A DNA stretch of 64,000 nucleotides from Streptomyces sp. ASQP_92 (lineage in GTDB: Bacteria; Actinomycetota; Actinomycetes; Streptomycetales; Streptomycetaceae): NCBI RefSeq assembly GCF_025399895.1, contig NZ_JAODUA010000001.1, positions 496,001 through 560,000 on the forward strand, in the 5' to 3' direction. Below are positions 1-10,691 of this stretch, piece by piece. The notes under the pieces were generated by a model, which searched no databases, was not told where the DNA came from, and saw nothing but the letters and a program-made list of their open reading frames with translations. Every line of letters begins with the position of its first letter. Position 1 is the first letter of the stretch. The translations under genes were made by a program, and so were the position numbers.

Positions 1-960
1 CGACCAGGAGACCGGGCTCACCAGGAGCGCCGTCACCGCGCAGCCCACCACCGCCCAGGCCCGCTCCCCGCGCAGCTCCGCGCGTACGGCGACGGCGAGG
101 CCCAGCGCCACGGTGAGGGCCGCGACCACCGTCCACCACGGCCCCGGATCGCCGGTGTGCAGCAGCCGGGCCAGCACCCCGCGCAGCGACTGGTTCGCGG
201 TGTCCTCGGCGTGACCGACCCGGCCCGCCTCGAACACCATCGACGTCCAGAAACGCAGCGAGTCGTACGGGAGCACCACGGCGGCCGCCGCCGTGGCGGC
301 GCAGAACGCCGAAGCGGCCCTCCCGGACATGGCCGGCCGGTCTTCGGCGGCGCCGCTCCGCGCCCGGGCGGCCGCGCTGATCAGCAGGAACAGGGCGAAC
401 AGGGCCGGGGTGAGCTTCAGCGCGGCCGCCAGTCCGATGCCGGTGCCCGCCCAGCGGTGGCCCCGCTCACGGGTGAGGTCCCAGAGCACCGCGACGGCGA
501 GCAGCAGATTGATCTGGCCGTAGCGCAGCGTGGTCCACACCGGCTCGCACCACACGGCGAGCGCGGCGACCCACAGCGCGGCCCCGGGCCTGCGACATCC
601 GGCGAGCCGCAGCGACAGGTGGGCCAGGGCGAGCAGCAGCCCGAGGTTCGCGACGGTGGCGAGGGCCCGCAGCTGCGGAACGCCGAGCAGGGTGAGCGGG
701 GTGAACACCAGCGCCGCGAACGGCGGGTAGGTGGTGGGCAGCCGGGCCTCGGTCGCGCGCATCGCATAGAGGTCTGCGCCCGCCCGTACGGTCAGGCCCT
801 CGGCCCGATAGACCATCAGGTCGATCATCGAGACCCCGGCGGCCCGCTGAGCGGCCCAGAAGAGCGCGAAGGACAGCAGGCAGACGGCGGCGGCGAGCGG
901 CGGGGGACGGCGGGCCGCAGGGAGGCGAGCGGCGGTGTGCGCGAGCACCTTCACGGTCAC
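1..960 (-). CDS. GT87-type membrane mannosyltransferase-like protein (partial)
   Basis: The reverse strand reads open from a GTG at 960 to the left edge (320 codons), so the C-terminus lies outside the window. The translation is very hydrophobic, with a long run of alternating membrane segments. Near residue 70 it has a TYPPFAALVF stretch typical of DUF2029/GT87 polyprenol-phosphate mannose-dependent alpha-1,2-mannosyltransferases. Such proteins act in the membrane and use lipid-linked mannose for envelope glycans. The start is uncertain: an in-frame GTG at 954 is an alternative and neither has a strong ribosome site. The function is inferred from family resemblance only; no link to the antibiotic cluster is suggested. 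Confidence 0.65.
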   Translation of the reverse strand, partial: MTVKVLAHTAARLPAARRPPPLAAAVCLLSFALFWAAQRAAGVSMIDLMVYRAEGLTVRAGADLYAMRATEARLPTTYPPFAALVFTPLTLLGVPQLRALATVANLGLLLALAHLSLRLAGCRRPGAALWVAALAVWCEPVWTTLRYGQINLLLAVAVLWDLTRERGHRWAGTGIGLAAALKLTPALFALFLLISAAARARSGAAEDRPAMSGRAASAFCAATAAAAVVLPYDSLRFWTSMVFEAGRVGHAEDTANQSLRGVLARLLHTGDPGPWWTVVAALTVALGLAVAVRAELRGERAWAVVGCAVTALLVSPVSWS

Positions 961-1076
961 GAAGGTGGACGTTACCGCCCTTCCTCGTACAGAACGGAAA
1001 CCGATTTGGTGAAGCACCGGGGGGACCGTGTAATGTTCTCGATGTCGCCGCGGGAAACCGGACGGCAGCAAAACAA

Positions 1077-1149
1077 GGGGCTATAGCTCAGTTGGTAGAG
1101 CGCCTGCATGGCATGCAGGAGGTCAGGAGTTCAATTCTCCTTAGCTCCA
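1077..1149 (+). tRNA. tRNA-Ala (anticodon GGC)
   Basis: A complete cloverleaf can be drawn. The acceptor arm GGGGCTA pairs with TAGCTCC (one G-U), the D-arm is GCTCAGTTGGTAGAGC, the anticodon stem CCTGC/GCAGG encloses the loop ATGGCAT with anticodon GGC, and the T-arm carries GTTCAATTC. CCA is not encoded. A strong terminator hairpin follows directly. Confidence 0.96.
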
Positions 1150-1155
1150 CAGTGA

Positions 1156-1192
1156 GAAGGCGGGCCATCCGATGATTCGGATGGCCCGCCTT
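1156..1192 (+). terminator. Terminator of tRNA-Ala
   Basis: A near-perfect inverted repeat (arms of about 16 bp around a TGAT loop, rich in GGCGGGCC) starts 7 bp after the tRNA. Confidence 0.8.
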
Positions 1193-1223
1193 CGTGTTGT
1201 CCCCTCCCCAGGGTCCCCGGGGC

Positions 1224-1265
1224 CCGAGGGGATCCCAGAGGCCTGGGCCCCTGGGATCCCCTCGG
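1224..1265. terminator. Perfect 15-bp inverted repeat between tRNA-Ala and the NuoF-like gene
   Basis: Two perfect 15-bp arms (1224-1238 and 1251-1265) are separated by 12 bp. The palindrome lies just beyond the end of the reverse-strand NuoF-like gene, between two convergent units, so a bidirectional transcription stop is the simplest reading. Confidence 0.6.
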
Positions 1266-1325
1266 AAGTACGCGCGTCCTGTTCAGGACGCCGTAACGCT
1301 CACCAACGGTCCGATCGGGAACCGG

Positions 1326-2885
1326 TCAACTCCGGCCGCTGCCCAGGGCTTTGCGGCTGATCTGGGGGAGCGCGGCCGGAGCCTGCTCGATCCGGAGCGC
1401 GAGCGCCGGGCAGCGGCGCACGGCCCTTTGGGCGCGCCCCCGTAGATGCATCGGCACCGTGGCGTCGGCGACCAGCGGATAGCCGTCGGGGCCGAGGCGG
1501 ATCAGCTCCGGCACGATGTCCGCGCAGAGCCCGTGGCCCTCGCACAACGTCCAGTCCACCAGCACCTTCTCGCCGCTCGGCACGCCCTCCTCCTGGTAAC
1601 CCGGGGAGGGCAGCGGCAGCACGCCGAGCGTCGGCCGACCGCAGCCCCCGCCGAGCACATGGGCCGCGAGGTCGTCCGTGAACGCGGCGAGCGTCGAGGC
1701 GAGGAAACGGGCCGAGCCGTCGGGATGCTTGCAGGCACCGCGGCCCTTCACCGCCCCCGTCACCTCGCGCAGCGCCTCCAGAGCCGCCGGGCCGCCGCCG
1801 TTCAGCACATCGGCGAGCCCGCCCGCCGCGGCCGGAAGCCCCAGCCGGCAGGGGCCGCACTGGCCCGCCGTTTCGGCCGCGAGCCAGTTGGCGACCCGCA
1901 GCGCCTCGCCGAGCGCACACGTACCCGGGCCGATCGGCAGGATCGCGCCGGCCCCGAGAGCACCCCCCAGCGCCGACAGCGAGGCGCGCGAGACGGCCGC
2001 GTCGTGGGCGGCCACCGAGTTCAGCCAGCTTCCGTGATAGCCGCCGGTCAGTACGCCCTGCGGCACCGAGGGTGCCCCGGCCAGCTGGAGGACGTAGCGC
2101 AGCGGCACCCCGGTCGGGACCTCGACGACCATCGGGCGCGCGACCGCACCGGACAGGGTCAGCAGCACCGTGCCGGGCTCGGTCGGCTCGCCGGTGTGGC
2201 AAAAACGCTGCGGGCCGAGCCGGGCGGCCACCGCGAGCTGGGCGAACGTCTCGGCGTTGGACAGCAGTGTCGGGGCGCCGCCGACACCCGAGTCGGCGGC
2301 CCGCTCGCGGCGGCCGGGTGGCAGGGCGGGCCCGCCGTCGACGGCCCGGATCACCGCCGAGGCCTCGCCGGACACCATGCGCTCGGGGGTGCGCACCACC
2401 CGCGCGCGCAGGGCCGGGCCGCGCTTGTCGGTGAGGCCGCGCTCGGCGAGCGCCGCGCGCACCGAGGCCTCCGTGGAATCACGGGTGACGGCCACGACCA
2501 GAGTGCGGGCACCGAGCGCCTCGGCGGCCAGCAGAGCGCCGTCCAGGACGAGATGGGGGGCCCGGCACACCAGGACGGTGTCCTTGCGGCAGGCGGGCTC
2601 GCCCTCGCTGGCGTTGACGACGACGACCGGGCGTATCCCGCGCCGGATCGCGGCGGAGGCCACCGCGCGCAGTTTGCGGCCGAAGGGGAAACCGGCGCCG
2701 CCGCGGCCGTTGAGGGAGATGTCGTCGGCGAGCTTGGCCAGACGTTCGCCGTCGACCGGTTTCAGCGGGCCGTGCACCTTGAGGTGCATCGGCAGGGCCA
2801 GGCGCTCGACGAGATCGAAACCCGCCGTCAGATGGGGCAGGCCCACGACGCGGACCTCGGGAACATCGGGGAGGGGCGTGTTCAT
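1326..2885 (-). CDS. NuoF-like NADH-binding flavoprotein with C-terminal ferredoxin domain
   Basis: The 519-residue protein resembles the 51-kDa (NuoF/HoxF/RnfC-like) subunit of NADH dehydrogenases. An N-terminal GRGGAGFPFGRK motif (near residue 60) and NASEGEP (near 90) are the usual NADH/FMN-binding signatures. An ETAGQCGPCRLG segment followed later by a lone Cys gives the 4Fe-4S cysteines. The last ~65 residues form a small ferredoxin-like domain with CEGHGLC and a final CP, as in 3Fe-4S actinobacterial ferredoxins. It starts at an ATG 28 bp downstream of the next gene. Because that partner is a membrane protein rather than nuo genes, I infer a two-gene electron-transfer unit passing NADH electrons to a membrane heme or ferric-reductase-like protein. 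The physiological acceptor is unknown. Confidence 0.75.
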   Translation of the reverse strand: MNTPLPDVPEVRVVGLPHLTAGFDLVERLALPMHLKVHGPLKPVDGERLAKLADDISLNGRGGAGFPFGRKLRAVASAAIRRGIRPVVVVNASEGEPACRKDTVLVCRAPHLVLDGALLAAEALGARTLVVAVTRDSTEASVRAALAERGLTDKRGPALRARVVRTPERMVSGEASAVIRAVDGGPALPPGRRERAADSGVGGAPTLLSNAETFAQLAVAARLGPQRFCHTGEPTEPGTVLLTLSGAVARPMVVEVPTGVPLRYVLQLAGAPSVPQGVLTGGYHGSWLNSVAAHDAAVSRASLSALGGALGAGAILPIGPGTCALGEALRVANWLAAETAGQCGPCRLGLPAAAGGLADVLNGGGPAALEALREVTGAVKGRGACKHPDGSARFLASTLAAFTDDLAAHVLGGGCGRPTLGVLPLPSPGYQEEGVPSGEKVLVDWTLCEGHGLCADIVPELIRLGPDGYPLVADATVPMHLRGRAQRAVRRCPALALRIEQAPAALPQISRKALGSGRS

Positions 2886-2913
2886 GGTCGTACTCCTGCT
2901 GTTGCGGGCACCG

Positions 2914-4098
2914 TCACGGGCGTTCTTCCGAGGGGCCCGGCTGGCTGTGCCAGGGCTCGCCGGCGGCCGGCGGCTGATAGGGCGTGGACGGCGCGGGAGC
3001 GGGCATCGACTCCGGTGGGCGTGGCGAGGGCGCCGGCCAGCGAGGGGCCCCAGGGGTGGACGGCGCGAGGGAAACCGCGCGATAGGCGGCCGAGATGCCG
3101 GTGCCCGCACCGCCGCGGGCCGCCTCGAAGGGGCGGTAGCGGGGCAGCGCCTCATGCGGCGGCTGGTACCCGGCCCCCTCGAACTGCCGCGCCTCTTCCA
3201 GGACTTCGCGCGGGGGCCTGACACCACGTAGTGGTTGCGTGGACTGCTCCTCATAAGAGGTGTCGTACGGCGTCGCGTAAGCGGGGTCATAAGAGGGCGG
3301 CCGGGGCGGCATCGCGGAAGCCTCGTAAGAGGGCGGCGTGGTGGGCCGTGGCGGTACGGGGGTTTCCGCGGGCTCGCTCTCCGGGCGCGGCCTGAAGGGG
3401 GCGAGCCGGGCGGCGATGCGGCGCTTGACCGGGCGGGGCAGCGCGCGTACGGCCAGCGCGCCGGCGACCCCCGCGAGGCTCAGGGCGTACATCGTGACGA
3501 CCCAGGCGGCCGGCGGGCGTCCCGCGTACAGGCCGTGCACAAGCGCCGAGCACCAGGCCGGGTAGGCGAGCATGTGCACCGCGCGCCAGCGCGCCGCGAT
3601 GCGGCCCGGGGTGGTGAAGGCGCTGCGCATCGCGCCTGTCGCGGCCGTGAGGACCATCAGGACCCCGGCGAGCGACCCGAAGCCGATCAGCCCGGACGAG
3701 CCGGTCAGGCCGAGCCCGAACGGCACCACGGCGCCCAGCAGGCCCACATGCCCCAGCGCGATCTTGACGGTGACGTGCAGCAGGAGGAAGCCGATCGAGG
3801 CGACGGCGGTCGCCCGGTGGACGCCCTGGGCCAAGAGGCGGTCGCGCGGGGTGAGGAGCAGCCGGTCGGTGGCGAGCAGACCCCAGGCGACGGAGGCCGT
3901 GAGGGAGACCAGGGACAGGACGCCGGAGGTGAAGTCCACGGCGGCGCGCAGGGCCCCCGACGAGAGGAGGGCGAGCGGCGGTATGAGGAGGGCGACGACG
4001 CCCAGTGCGGCGGCGGAGAGCCCGCCTCTGCGGGGCGGACGGCCCCGGGCGGGATTGTGGCGCGGATGGTGCGGGTTGAGCGGATTGCGAGGTTTCAT
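2914..4098 (-). CDS. Cytochrome b / ferric-reductase-like membrane protein with Pro-rich tail
   Basis: The 394-residue protein has a basic N-terminus, about six hydrophobic membrane helices between residues 25 and 220, and then a long cytosolic Pro/Ser/Tyr-rich low-complexity tail. Histidines within helices (GVHRATA, LLHVTVK, AVHMLAY, LVHGLY) are spaced as expected for bis-histidine heme ligands of the ferric-reductase-like transmembrane family. It is followed on the same strand by the NuoF-like flavoprotein, suggesting a coupled NADH-to-membrane redox module. Heme binding is inferred from the histidines. Confidence 0.6.
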   Translation of the reverse strand: MKPRNPLNPHHPRHNPARGRPPRRGGLSAAALGVVALLIPPLALLSSGALRAAVDFTSGVLSLVSLTASVAWGLLATDRLLLTPRDRLLAQGVHRATAVASIGFLLLHVTVKIALGHVGLLGAVVPFGLGLTGSSGLIGFGSLAGVLMVLTAATGAMRSAFTTPGRIAARWRAVHMLAYPAWCSALVHGLYAGRPPAAWVVTMYALSLAGVAGALAVRALPRPVKRRIAARLAPFRPRPESEPAETPVPPRPTTPPSYEASAMPPRPPSYDPAYATPYDTSYEEQSTQPLRGVRPPREVLEEARQFEGAGYQPPHEALPRYRPFEAARGGAGTGISAAYRAVSLAPSTPGAPRWPAPSPRPPESMPAPAPSTPYQPPAAGEPWHSQPGPSEERP

Positions 4099-4305
4099 GG
4101 TGGGGCGACTCCGAGTGGTTCGGCAAAGCGGTCCCGTGGCGGCATGCTAGGTCGCCCCATACCAGCCAGTACGGGGTTTGAACGGTTGCCCCAGAAGAGG
4201 GCGGTACGCGGAGTAACCTCGCCCCGCGACCCTCCCGGAGGGGCCTGCGGAACCCCCCACGGGTACTTTGTGCGGGCCTTGTGGGGCCTGCGGTACCCTG
4301 ACGCC

Positions 4306-4344
4306 ATGCGTGCCGTACGCCTTCTGCTTAGCGAGCCGCGCTGA
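4306..4344 (+). CDS. leuS leader peptide (MRAVRLLLSEPR)
   Basis: A 12-codon ORF lies 147 bp before leuS and contains three consecutive leucine codons (CTT CTG CTT), two of them rare in high-GC actinomycetes. It is followed by a hairpin (ccgacc 4351-4356 with ggtcgg 4370-4375) and then a rho-independent terminator. This is the layout of a ribosome-mediated attenuator: scarcity of charged leucyl-tRNA would stall the ribosome on the Leu run and favour read-through into leuS. The regulatory logic is inferred from layout. Confidence 0.7.
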   Translation: MRAVRLLLSEPR

Positions 4345-4389
4345 ACACTCCCGACCGATGAAGAGATCCGGTCGGACTCGGCGCGGCGC

Positions 4390-4413
4390 CCCCTCCTGTG
4401 CGAGGGGTTTTTT
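4390..4413 (+). terminator. leuS attenuator terminator
   Basis: Stem CCCCTC / GAGGGG with a 6-nt loop is followed by six T residues, a rare canonical intrinsic terminator in this GC-rich DNA. It lies between the leucine leader peptide and leuS. Confidence 0.75.
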
Positions 4414-4491
4414 CGTTTGGCGATTCGATGGCGGATCGACGGACGAACGCTCGTAACCGCTGGCAGAGACGATCGATGGAGCTTTGAGGAC

Positions 4492-7365
<2,874 letters not shown>

Positions 7366-7397
7366 GGGCCGAAGCGGCACTGGGGGCTTTCCCCTAC

Positions 7398-7436
7398 GGG
7401 CAGGTTGAGGGTTCCGCGGGAACCCACGGCCTGCCC
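7398..7436 (+). terminator. leuS terminator
   Basis: A nested inverted repeat has outer arms GGGCAGG/CCTGCCC and inner arms GGGTTCC/GGAACCC, 33 bp after the leuS stop. Confidence 0.7.
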
Positions 7437-7485
7437 GTTCCGTTTACGGTGGAGGGGACGATGCCGACCGACCGAGGGGACGTTC

Positions 7486-8265
7486 ATGGAAGCCGCGATC
7501 CTGATCATGGCGCTGCTGTTCGTCGCCTTCGTGGCGCTCGGCGTGTACGTGACGGTCAAGGCGGTCGGCGCCGCCAAGCGCGGGGTGGAGCGCACGGTCA
7601 CCCAGGCCCGCAGGACGGTCGAGGACACCACGCTGCGCGCCAAGAGCGTGGGCCAGCCCGGCGTCCCGGGACACCTCGCCCAGCTGCGGCTTTCCTTGCG
7701 CACCTCGATGCGGGCCACCCAGGAGGCGCTCCACGCGCGCGTGGCCGAGGACGAGTCGCTGAGGGAGTCCATCGCCCTGTTCGAGCGGCTCAGCGCGCAC
7801 GGTCATGAACTGGACGACGAGCTCAGGCGCCTGGAGCGCGAGCCGGACCGGCGCAGGACCGCGGAGCGCATGCCCGAGCTCCGCGAGCGCACCGAGCGGA
7901 TCACGCACTCCGCCGATTCGCTGCGCTGGGCGGCCCGGGACCGGGCCCGGCAGTTCGCCGACGACGAGCTTGCCGCGCTCAGCCAGCAGATCGAGATGGA
8001 GTCGGGCGCCCTGCGCGACTGGTCGACCAAGGGCCCAACCAACGGCGAACCCGCCTCCTGGGACGCCCTTTCGGACAACCCGGCGCCCTCGCACGGCGCC
8101 TCGTCCTCGGCGGGCTCATCCCGTTCGTCGTCCTCGCCGTCGGCCGAGCGGGACGCGACGGACCGACCGGGGCCGGCCGCCCAGGCACCGCAGGCGATAG
8201 GCGCGGCGAAGCCGCCGGTGACCTACCCCTGGCAGAAGGCACCCCGCCCGGAAGCCACGAGTTGA
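7486..8265 (+). CDS. Single-pass membrane protein with coiled coil
   Basis: The 259-residue protein begins with one hydrophobic helix (residues about 4-25), followed by a long charged, Glu/Arg/Leu-rich helical region (about 50-175) likely to form a coiled coil. It ends in a Ser/Pro/Ala-rich disordered tail. The ATG is preceded by GAGGGGA. I recognise it only as a conserved-type actinomycete hypothetical downstream of leuS. No catalytic motif is seen and the function is unknown. Confidence 0.75.
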   Translation: MEAAILIMALLFVAFVALGVYVTVKAVGAAKRGVERTVTQARRTVEDTTLRAKSVGQPGVPGHLAQLRLSLRTSMRATQEALHARVAEDESLRESIALFERLSAHGHELDDELRRLEREPDRRRTAERMPELRERTERITHSADSLRWAARDRARQFADDELAALSQQIEMESGALRDWSTKGPTNGEPASWDALSDNPAPSHGASSSAGSSRSSSSPSAERDATDRPGPAAQAPQAIGAAKPPVTYPWQKAPRPEATS

Positions 8266-8379
8266 GCCGGCGAACAGCAGGTCAAGGCGGTGCGGCAGGG
8301 CGGTCGGGGCTGCCCCGAACCGATCATTGCGCCAGGGCCGGGCTGCCGCGCGGCGGCCTCGGCGGGTAACCTCCCGCTC

Positions 8380-9225
8380 ATGTCCCGCCATGTCGCGATC
8401 GTCACCGATTCCACGGCCTACCTGCCGCCGCAGACGATGGAGCGGCACAGCATCACCGCAGTGCCGTTGACCGTCGTCCTGGGGGACCAGGCGCTGGAGG
8501 AGGGCACGGAGATCTCGGCGCGCTCCCTGGCGCTCGCCCTGCAAAAACGACGTCCCGTCACCACGTCCCGGCCCAGCCCCGAGGTGTTCGCGGCTGCCTA
8601 CCGCAAGATCGCCGAGGCGGGTGCGACCGAGATCGTCTCGCTGCATCTGTCGGCCGAGTTCTCCGGAACCTACGACGCCGCGGTGCTCGCCGCCCACGAC
8701 GCCCCCGTGCCGGTGCGCGTGGTCGACACCGGGATGGTCGCCATGGCCCTCGGCTTCTGCGCCCTGGCCGCGGCCGAAGTCGCCGAGGCGGGAGGCACGC
8801 TCGACGAGGCGGTGGCCGCCGCGGAGAAGCGAGCCGGCGCGACCTCCGCCTTCTTCTACGTCGACACCCTGGACTATCTGCGCCGCGGCGGCCGGATCGG
8901 TGCCGCGCAGAGGCTGCTCGGCTCGGCCCTGGCCGTCAAGCCGCTCCTCCAGCTCGACGGCGGCCGGATCGACATGCTGGAGAAGGTACGCACCGCCTCC
9001 AAGGCCATCGCACGGCTGGAGGAGATCGTGGTCGAGCGGGCGGGGAGCACCCCGGTCGACATCGCGGTCCACCATCTCGCCGCGCCGGAACGCGCCGCCA
9101 CCCTCGCCGAGCGGCTGCGGGCGCGGGTACCGGGCCTGGTCGACCTGCACACGAGCGAGGTCGGAGCGGTGATCGGCGCGCACACGGGGCCGGGCCTGCT
9201 GGGGGCCATCGTCTCGCCGCGCTGA
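8380..9225 (+). CDS. DegV family fatty-acid-binding protein
   Basis: The 281-residue protein has the DegV signature at its N-terminus (VAIVTDSTAYLPP), then the ALEEGTEIS region, the RPVTTSRPSPEVF stretch and HLSAEFSGTYDAA, the loops that contact the bound lipid in this family. DegV/FakB proteins bind acyl chains and, with a FakA kinase, present fatty acids for phosphorylation. No kinase gene is nearby. The ATG at 8380 begins the conserved fold; the open frame extends further upstream without family similarity. Confidence 0.88.
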   Translation: MSRHVAIVTDSTAYLPPQTMERHSITAVPLTVVLGDQALEEGTEISARSLALALQKRRPVTTSRPSPEVFAAAYRKIAEAGATEIVSLHLSAEFSGTYDAAVLAAHDAPVPVRVVDTGMVAMALGFCALAAAEVAEAGGTLDEAVAAAEKRAGATSAFFYVDTLDYLRRGGRIGAAQRLLGSALAVKPLLQLDGGRIDMLEKVRTASKAIARLEEIVVERAGSTPVDIAVHHLAAPERAATLAERLRARVPGLVDLHTSEVGAVIGAHTGPGLLGAIVSPR

Positions 9226-9279
9226 GCGGGGCGCCCGGCCGGGAGGCGTCAGTGCATGGCTTTCCCCACTGCGCGGGCC

Positions 9280-9379
9280 GCGTGCCCAGCCCTCGGGCGG
9301 CATGCCCAGACGCCGGGCCGCATGCCCAGACCTCGGCGGCATGCCCAGACGCCGGGCCGCATGCCCAAACGCCGGGCTT
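9280..9379 (+). repeat. Five imperfect ~20-bp tandem repeats
   Basis: The core catgcccaga occurs at 9301, 9321, 9340 and 9360 with a related copy at 9281, giving a 19-20-bp period. The block fills the DegV-comEA gap (9226-9596). It encodes nothing convincing and lacks CRISPR-like unique spacers. Confidence 0.75.
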
Positions 9380-9517
9380 GCGCCAAGTCTTCGGGCCGCA
9401 CCGCCGCACCGCCGCGCCGCCGCGCTGAGCGACGCCGCCCCGACCTGCCGAACCCTTCGCGGGCGCCCACCCCGACGTGCCCTCCGACTGCCCCGCTCCC
9501 TCCTCCGGGTGACCGAG

Positions 9518-9544
9518 TTATCCACAACTGGCAGGTTGTCCACG
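9518..9544 (+). promoter_or_regulatory. Pair of DnaA-box-like sites upstream of comEA
   Basis: TTATCCACA (9518-9526) and TTGTCCACG (9536-9544) lie in the same orientation 18 bp apart, immediately before comEA. Both match or nearly match the DnaA box consensus. Two boxes alone do not make an origin; they could be a DnaA-responsive regulatory site. Confidence 0.45.
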
Positions 9545-9596
9545 GAAATTGATGGTGATCAGCGGGTTCCGGCCGAGGTGTCTAGCCTCTCGTGAC

Positions 9597-10691
9597 ATGG
9601 CAATCCGATCACCACGCACCGCCACGAGCGGACCGGGCCGAGCCCCCGGTTCGGACGGCCGGGCCCGCACGGGTCGCGGTCACCGCAACGGGGCCGCCGA
9701 CGCCCCACTCTCCGTCCTGACCGCCCGCAGGCGCGCGGACGCGCTGTTCCTCCCGCCCCCACCGGGCACGGCCGCCCCACCGCACGAACCCGCCTCCCCG
9801 ACGACGCGCGCCCTCGGGGAGTCGGCCTTCGCCTCCCGCGACGGTTTCGCCGAACCGGTCGACGCCACCGATCGGGACGAGGTCGGACGGTCATCCGGCG
9901 CGCGGCCCGGCCTCGGCGCTCCCGGGGTGCGGGAGAGGGCCTTGGCAGCGGTGCGTGAACGGCTTCCGGTGTGGGCCCAGACGAGGTGCGGCCTCGCGCC
10001 GCGCAGTCTGGCCGCCCTGTGCCTGGTCCTGCTGGTGGCCGCGGGATTCGCCGTGCACCACTTCTGGGCCGGGCGCCCCCAGTCCGTACGAGCCCCCGAC
10101 CTCGTCGAGGGACCGGCGCCCCCGCTGTCCGAGGCGAAGAGTGCGGGCAGCGGGACCGGACCGGCCCGCTCCGGAGGCACGGGCTCCGACGCCACGCCCC
10201 GCCCGGTGGCGAACGCGGCACCCACACCGGCGGGAGCGCTCGTGGTGGACGTGGGCGGAAAGGTACGACACCCGGGGATCTACCGGCTGCCCAGCGGATC
10301 CCGGGTGGCCGACGCGCTGGCCGCAGCGGGCGGTGTGCGGGACGGCACCGATCTGACCAGCCTCAACCGGGCGCGGCCGCTCATGGACGGCGAGCAGGTG
10401 CTGGCCGGGGTCCCGGGAGGGGCTGCTTCCGGGGCGGGAAGTGGTGCCGGCGGAGGTGGAAGCGGGGGTGGCGGCGGTGGCCCGGGTGGCAGTTCTGGTG
10501 GGCCGATCAGCCTGAACTCCGCCTCGGTGGAGCAGTTGGACGGGCTGCCGGGGGTCGGCCCCGTGCTCGCTCAGCACATCGTGGACTACCGCGCCCAGCA
10601 CGGCGGCTTCCGCTCCGTCGGCGAACTGCGCGAGGTCCATGGGATCGGCGCCCGACGGTTCAACGACCTGCAATCCCTGGTGCGGCTGTGA
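9597..10691 (+). CDS. comEA: ComEA-like helix-hairpin-helix DNA-binding protein
   Basis: The 364-residue protein has a disordered, cationic N-terminal region, one membrane helix near residues 135-155, a SLBB domain (VVDVGGKVRHPGIYRLPSG, about 215-275), a Gly/Ser-rich linker and a C-terminal helix-hairpin-helix pair (INLNSAS-type NSASVEQLDGLPGVGPVLAQ). In naturally competent bacteria ComEA holds double-stranded DNA at the membrane. It overlaps comEC by GTGA, so the two are translationally coupled. The start is uncertain because no strong ribosome site precedes 9597. Confidence 0.88.
   Translation: MAIRSPRTATSGPGRAPGSDGRARTGRGHRNGAADAPLSVLTARRRADALFLPPPPGTAAPPHEPASPTTRALGESAFASRDGFAEPVDATDRDEVGRSSGARPGLGAPGVRERALAAVRERLPVWAQTRCGLAPRSLAALCLVLLVAAGFAVHHFWAGRPQSVRAPDLVEGPAPPLSEAKSAGSGTGPARSGGTGSDATPRPVANAAPTPAGALVVDVGGKVRHPGIYRLPSGSRVADALAAAGGVRDGTDLTSLNRARPLMDGEQVLAGVPGGAASGAGSGAGGGGSGGGGGGPGGSSGGPISLNSASVEQLDGLPGVGPVLAQHIVDYRAQHGGFRSVGELREVHGIGARRFNDLQSLVRL

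Noticed and set aside
157..1086. 309-codon forward ORF at the left edge
   Set aside because: Gln/Arg/Gly-rich shadow opposite the GT87-type membrane protein and running into the tRNA; no ribosome site.
9280..9379. CRISPR-like array
   Set aside because: Period of only ~20 bp with no unique spacers and no cas genes; simple tandem duplication.
9518..9544. Origin of replication
   Set aside because: Only two DnaA-like boxes, and no dnaA, dnaN or rpmH neighbourhood; a regulatory reading is enough.
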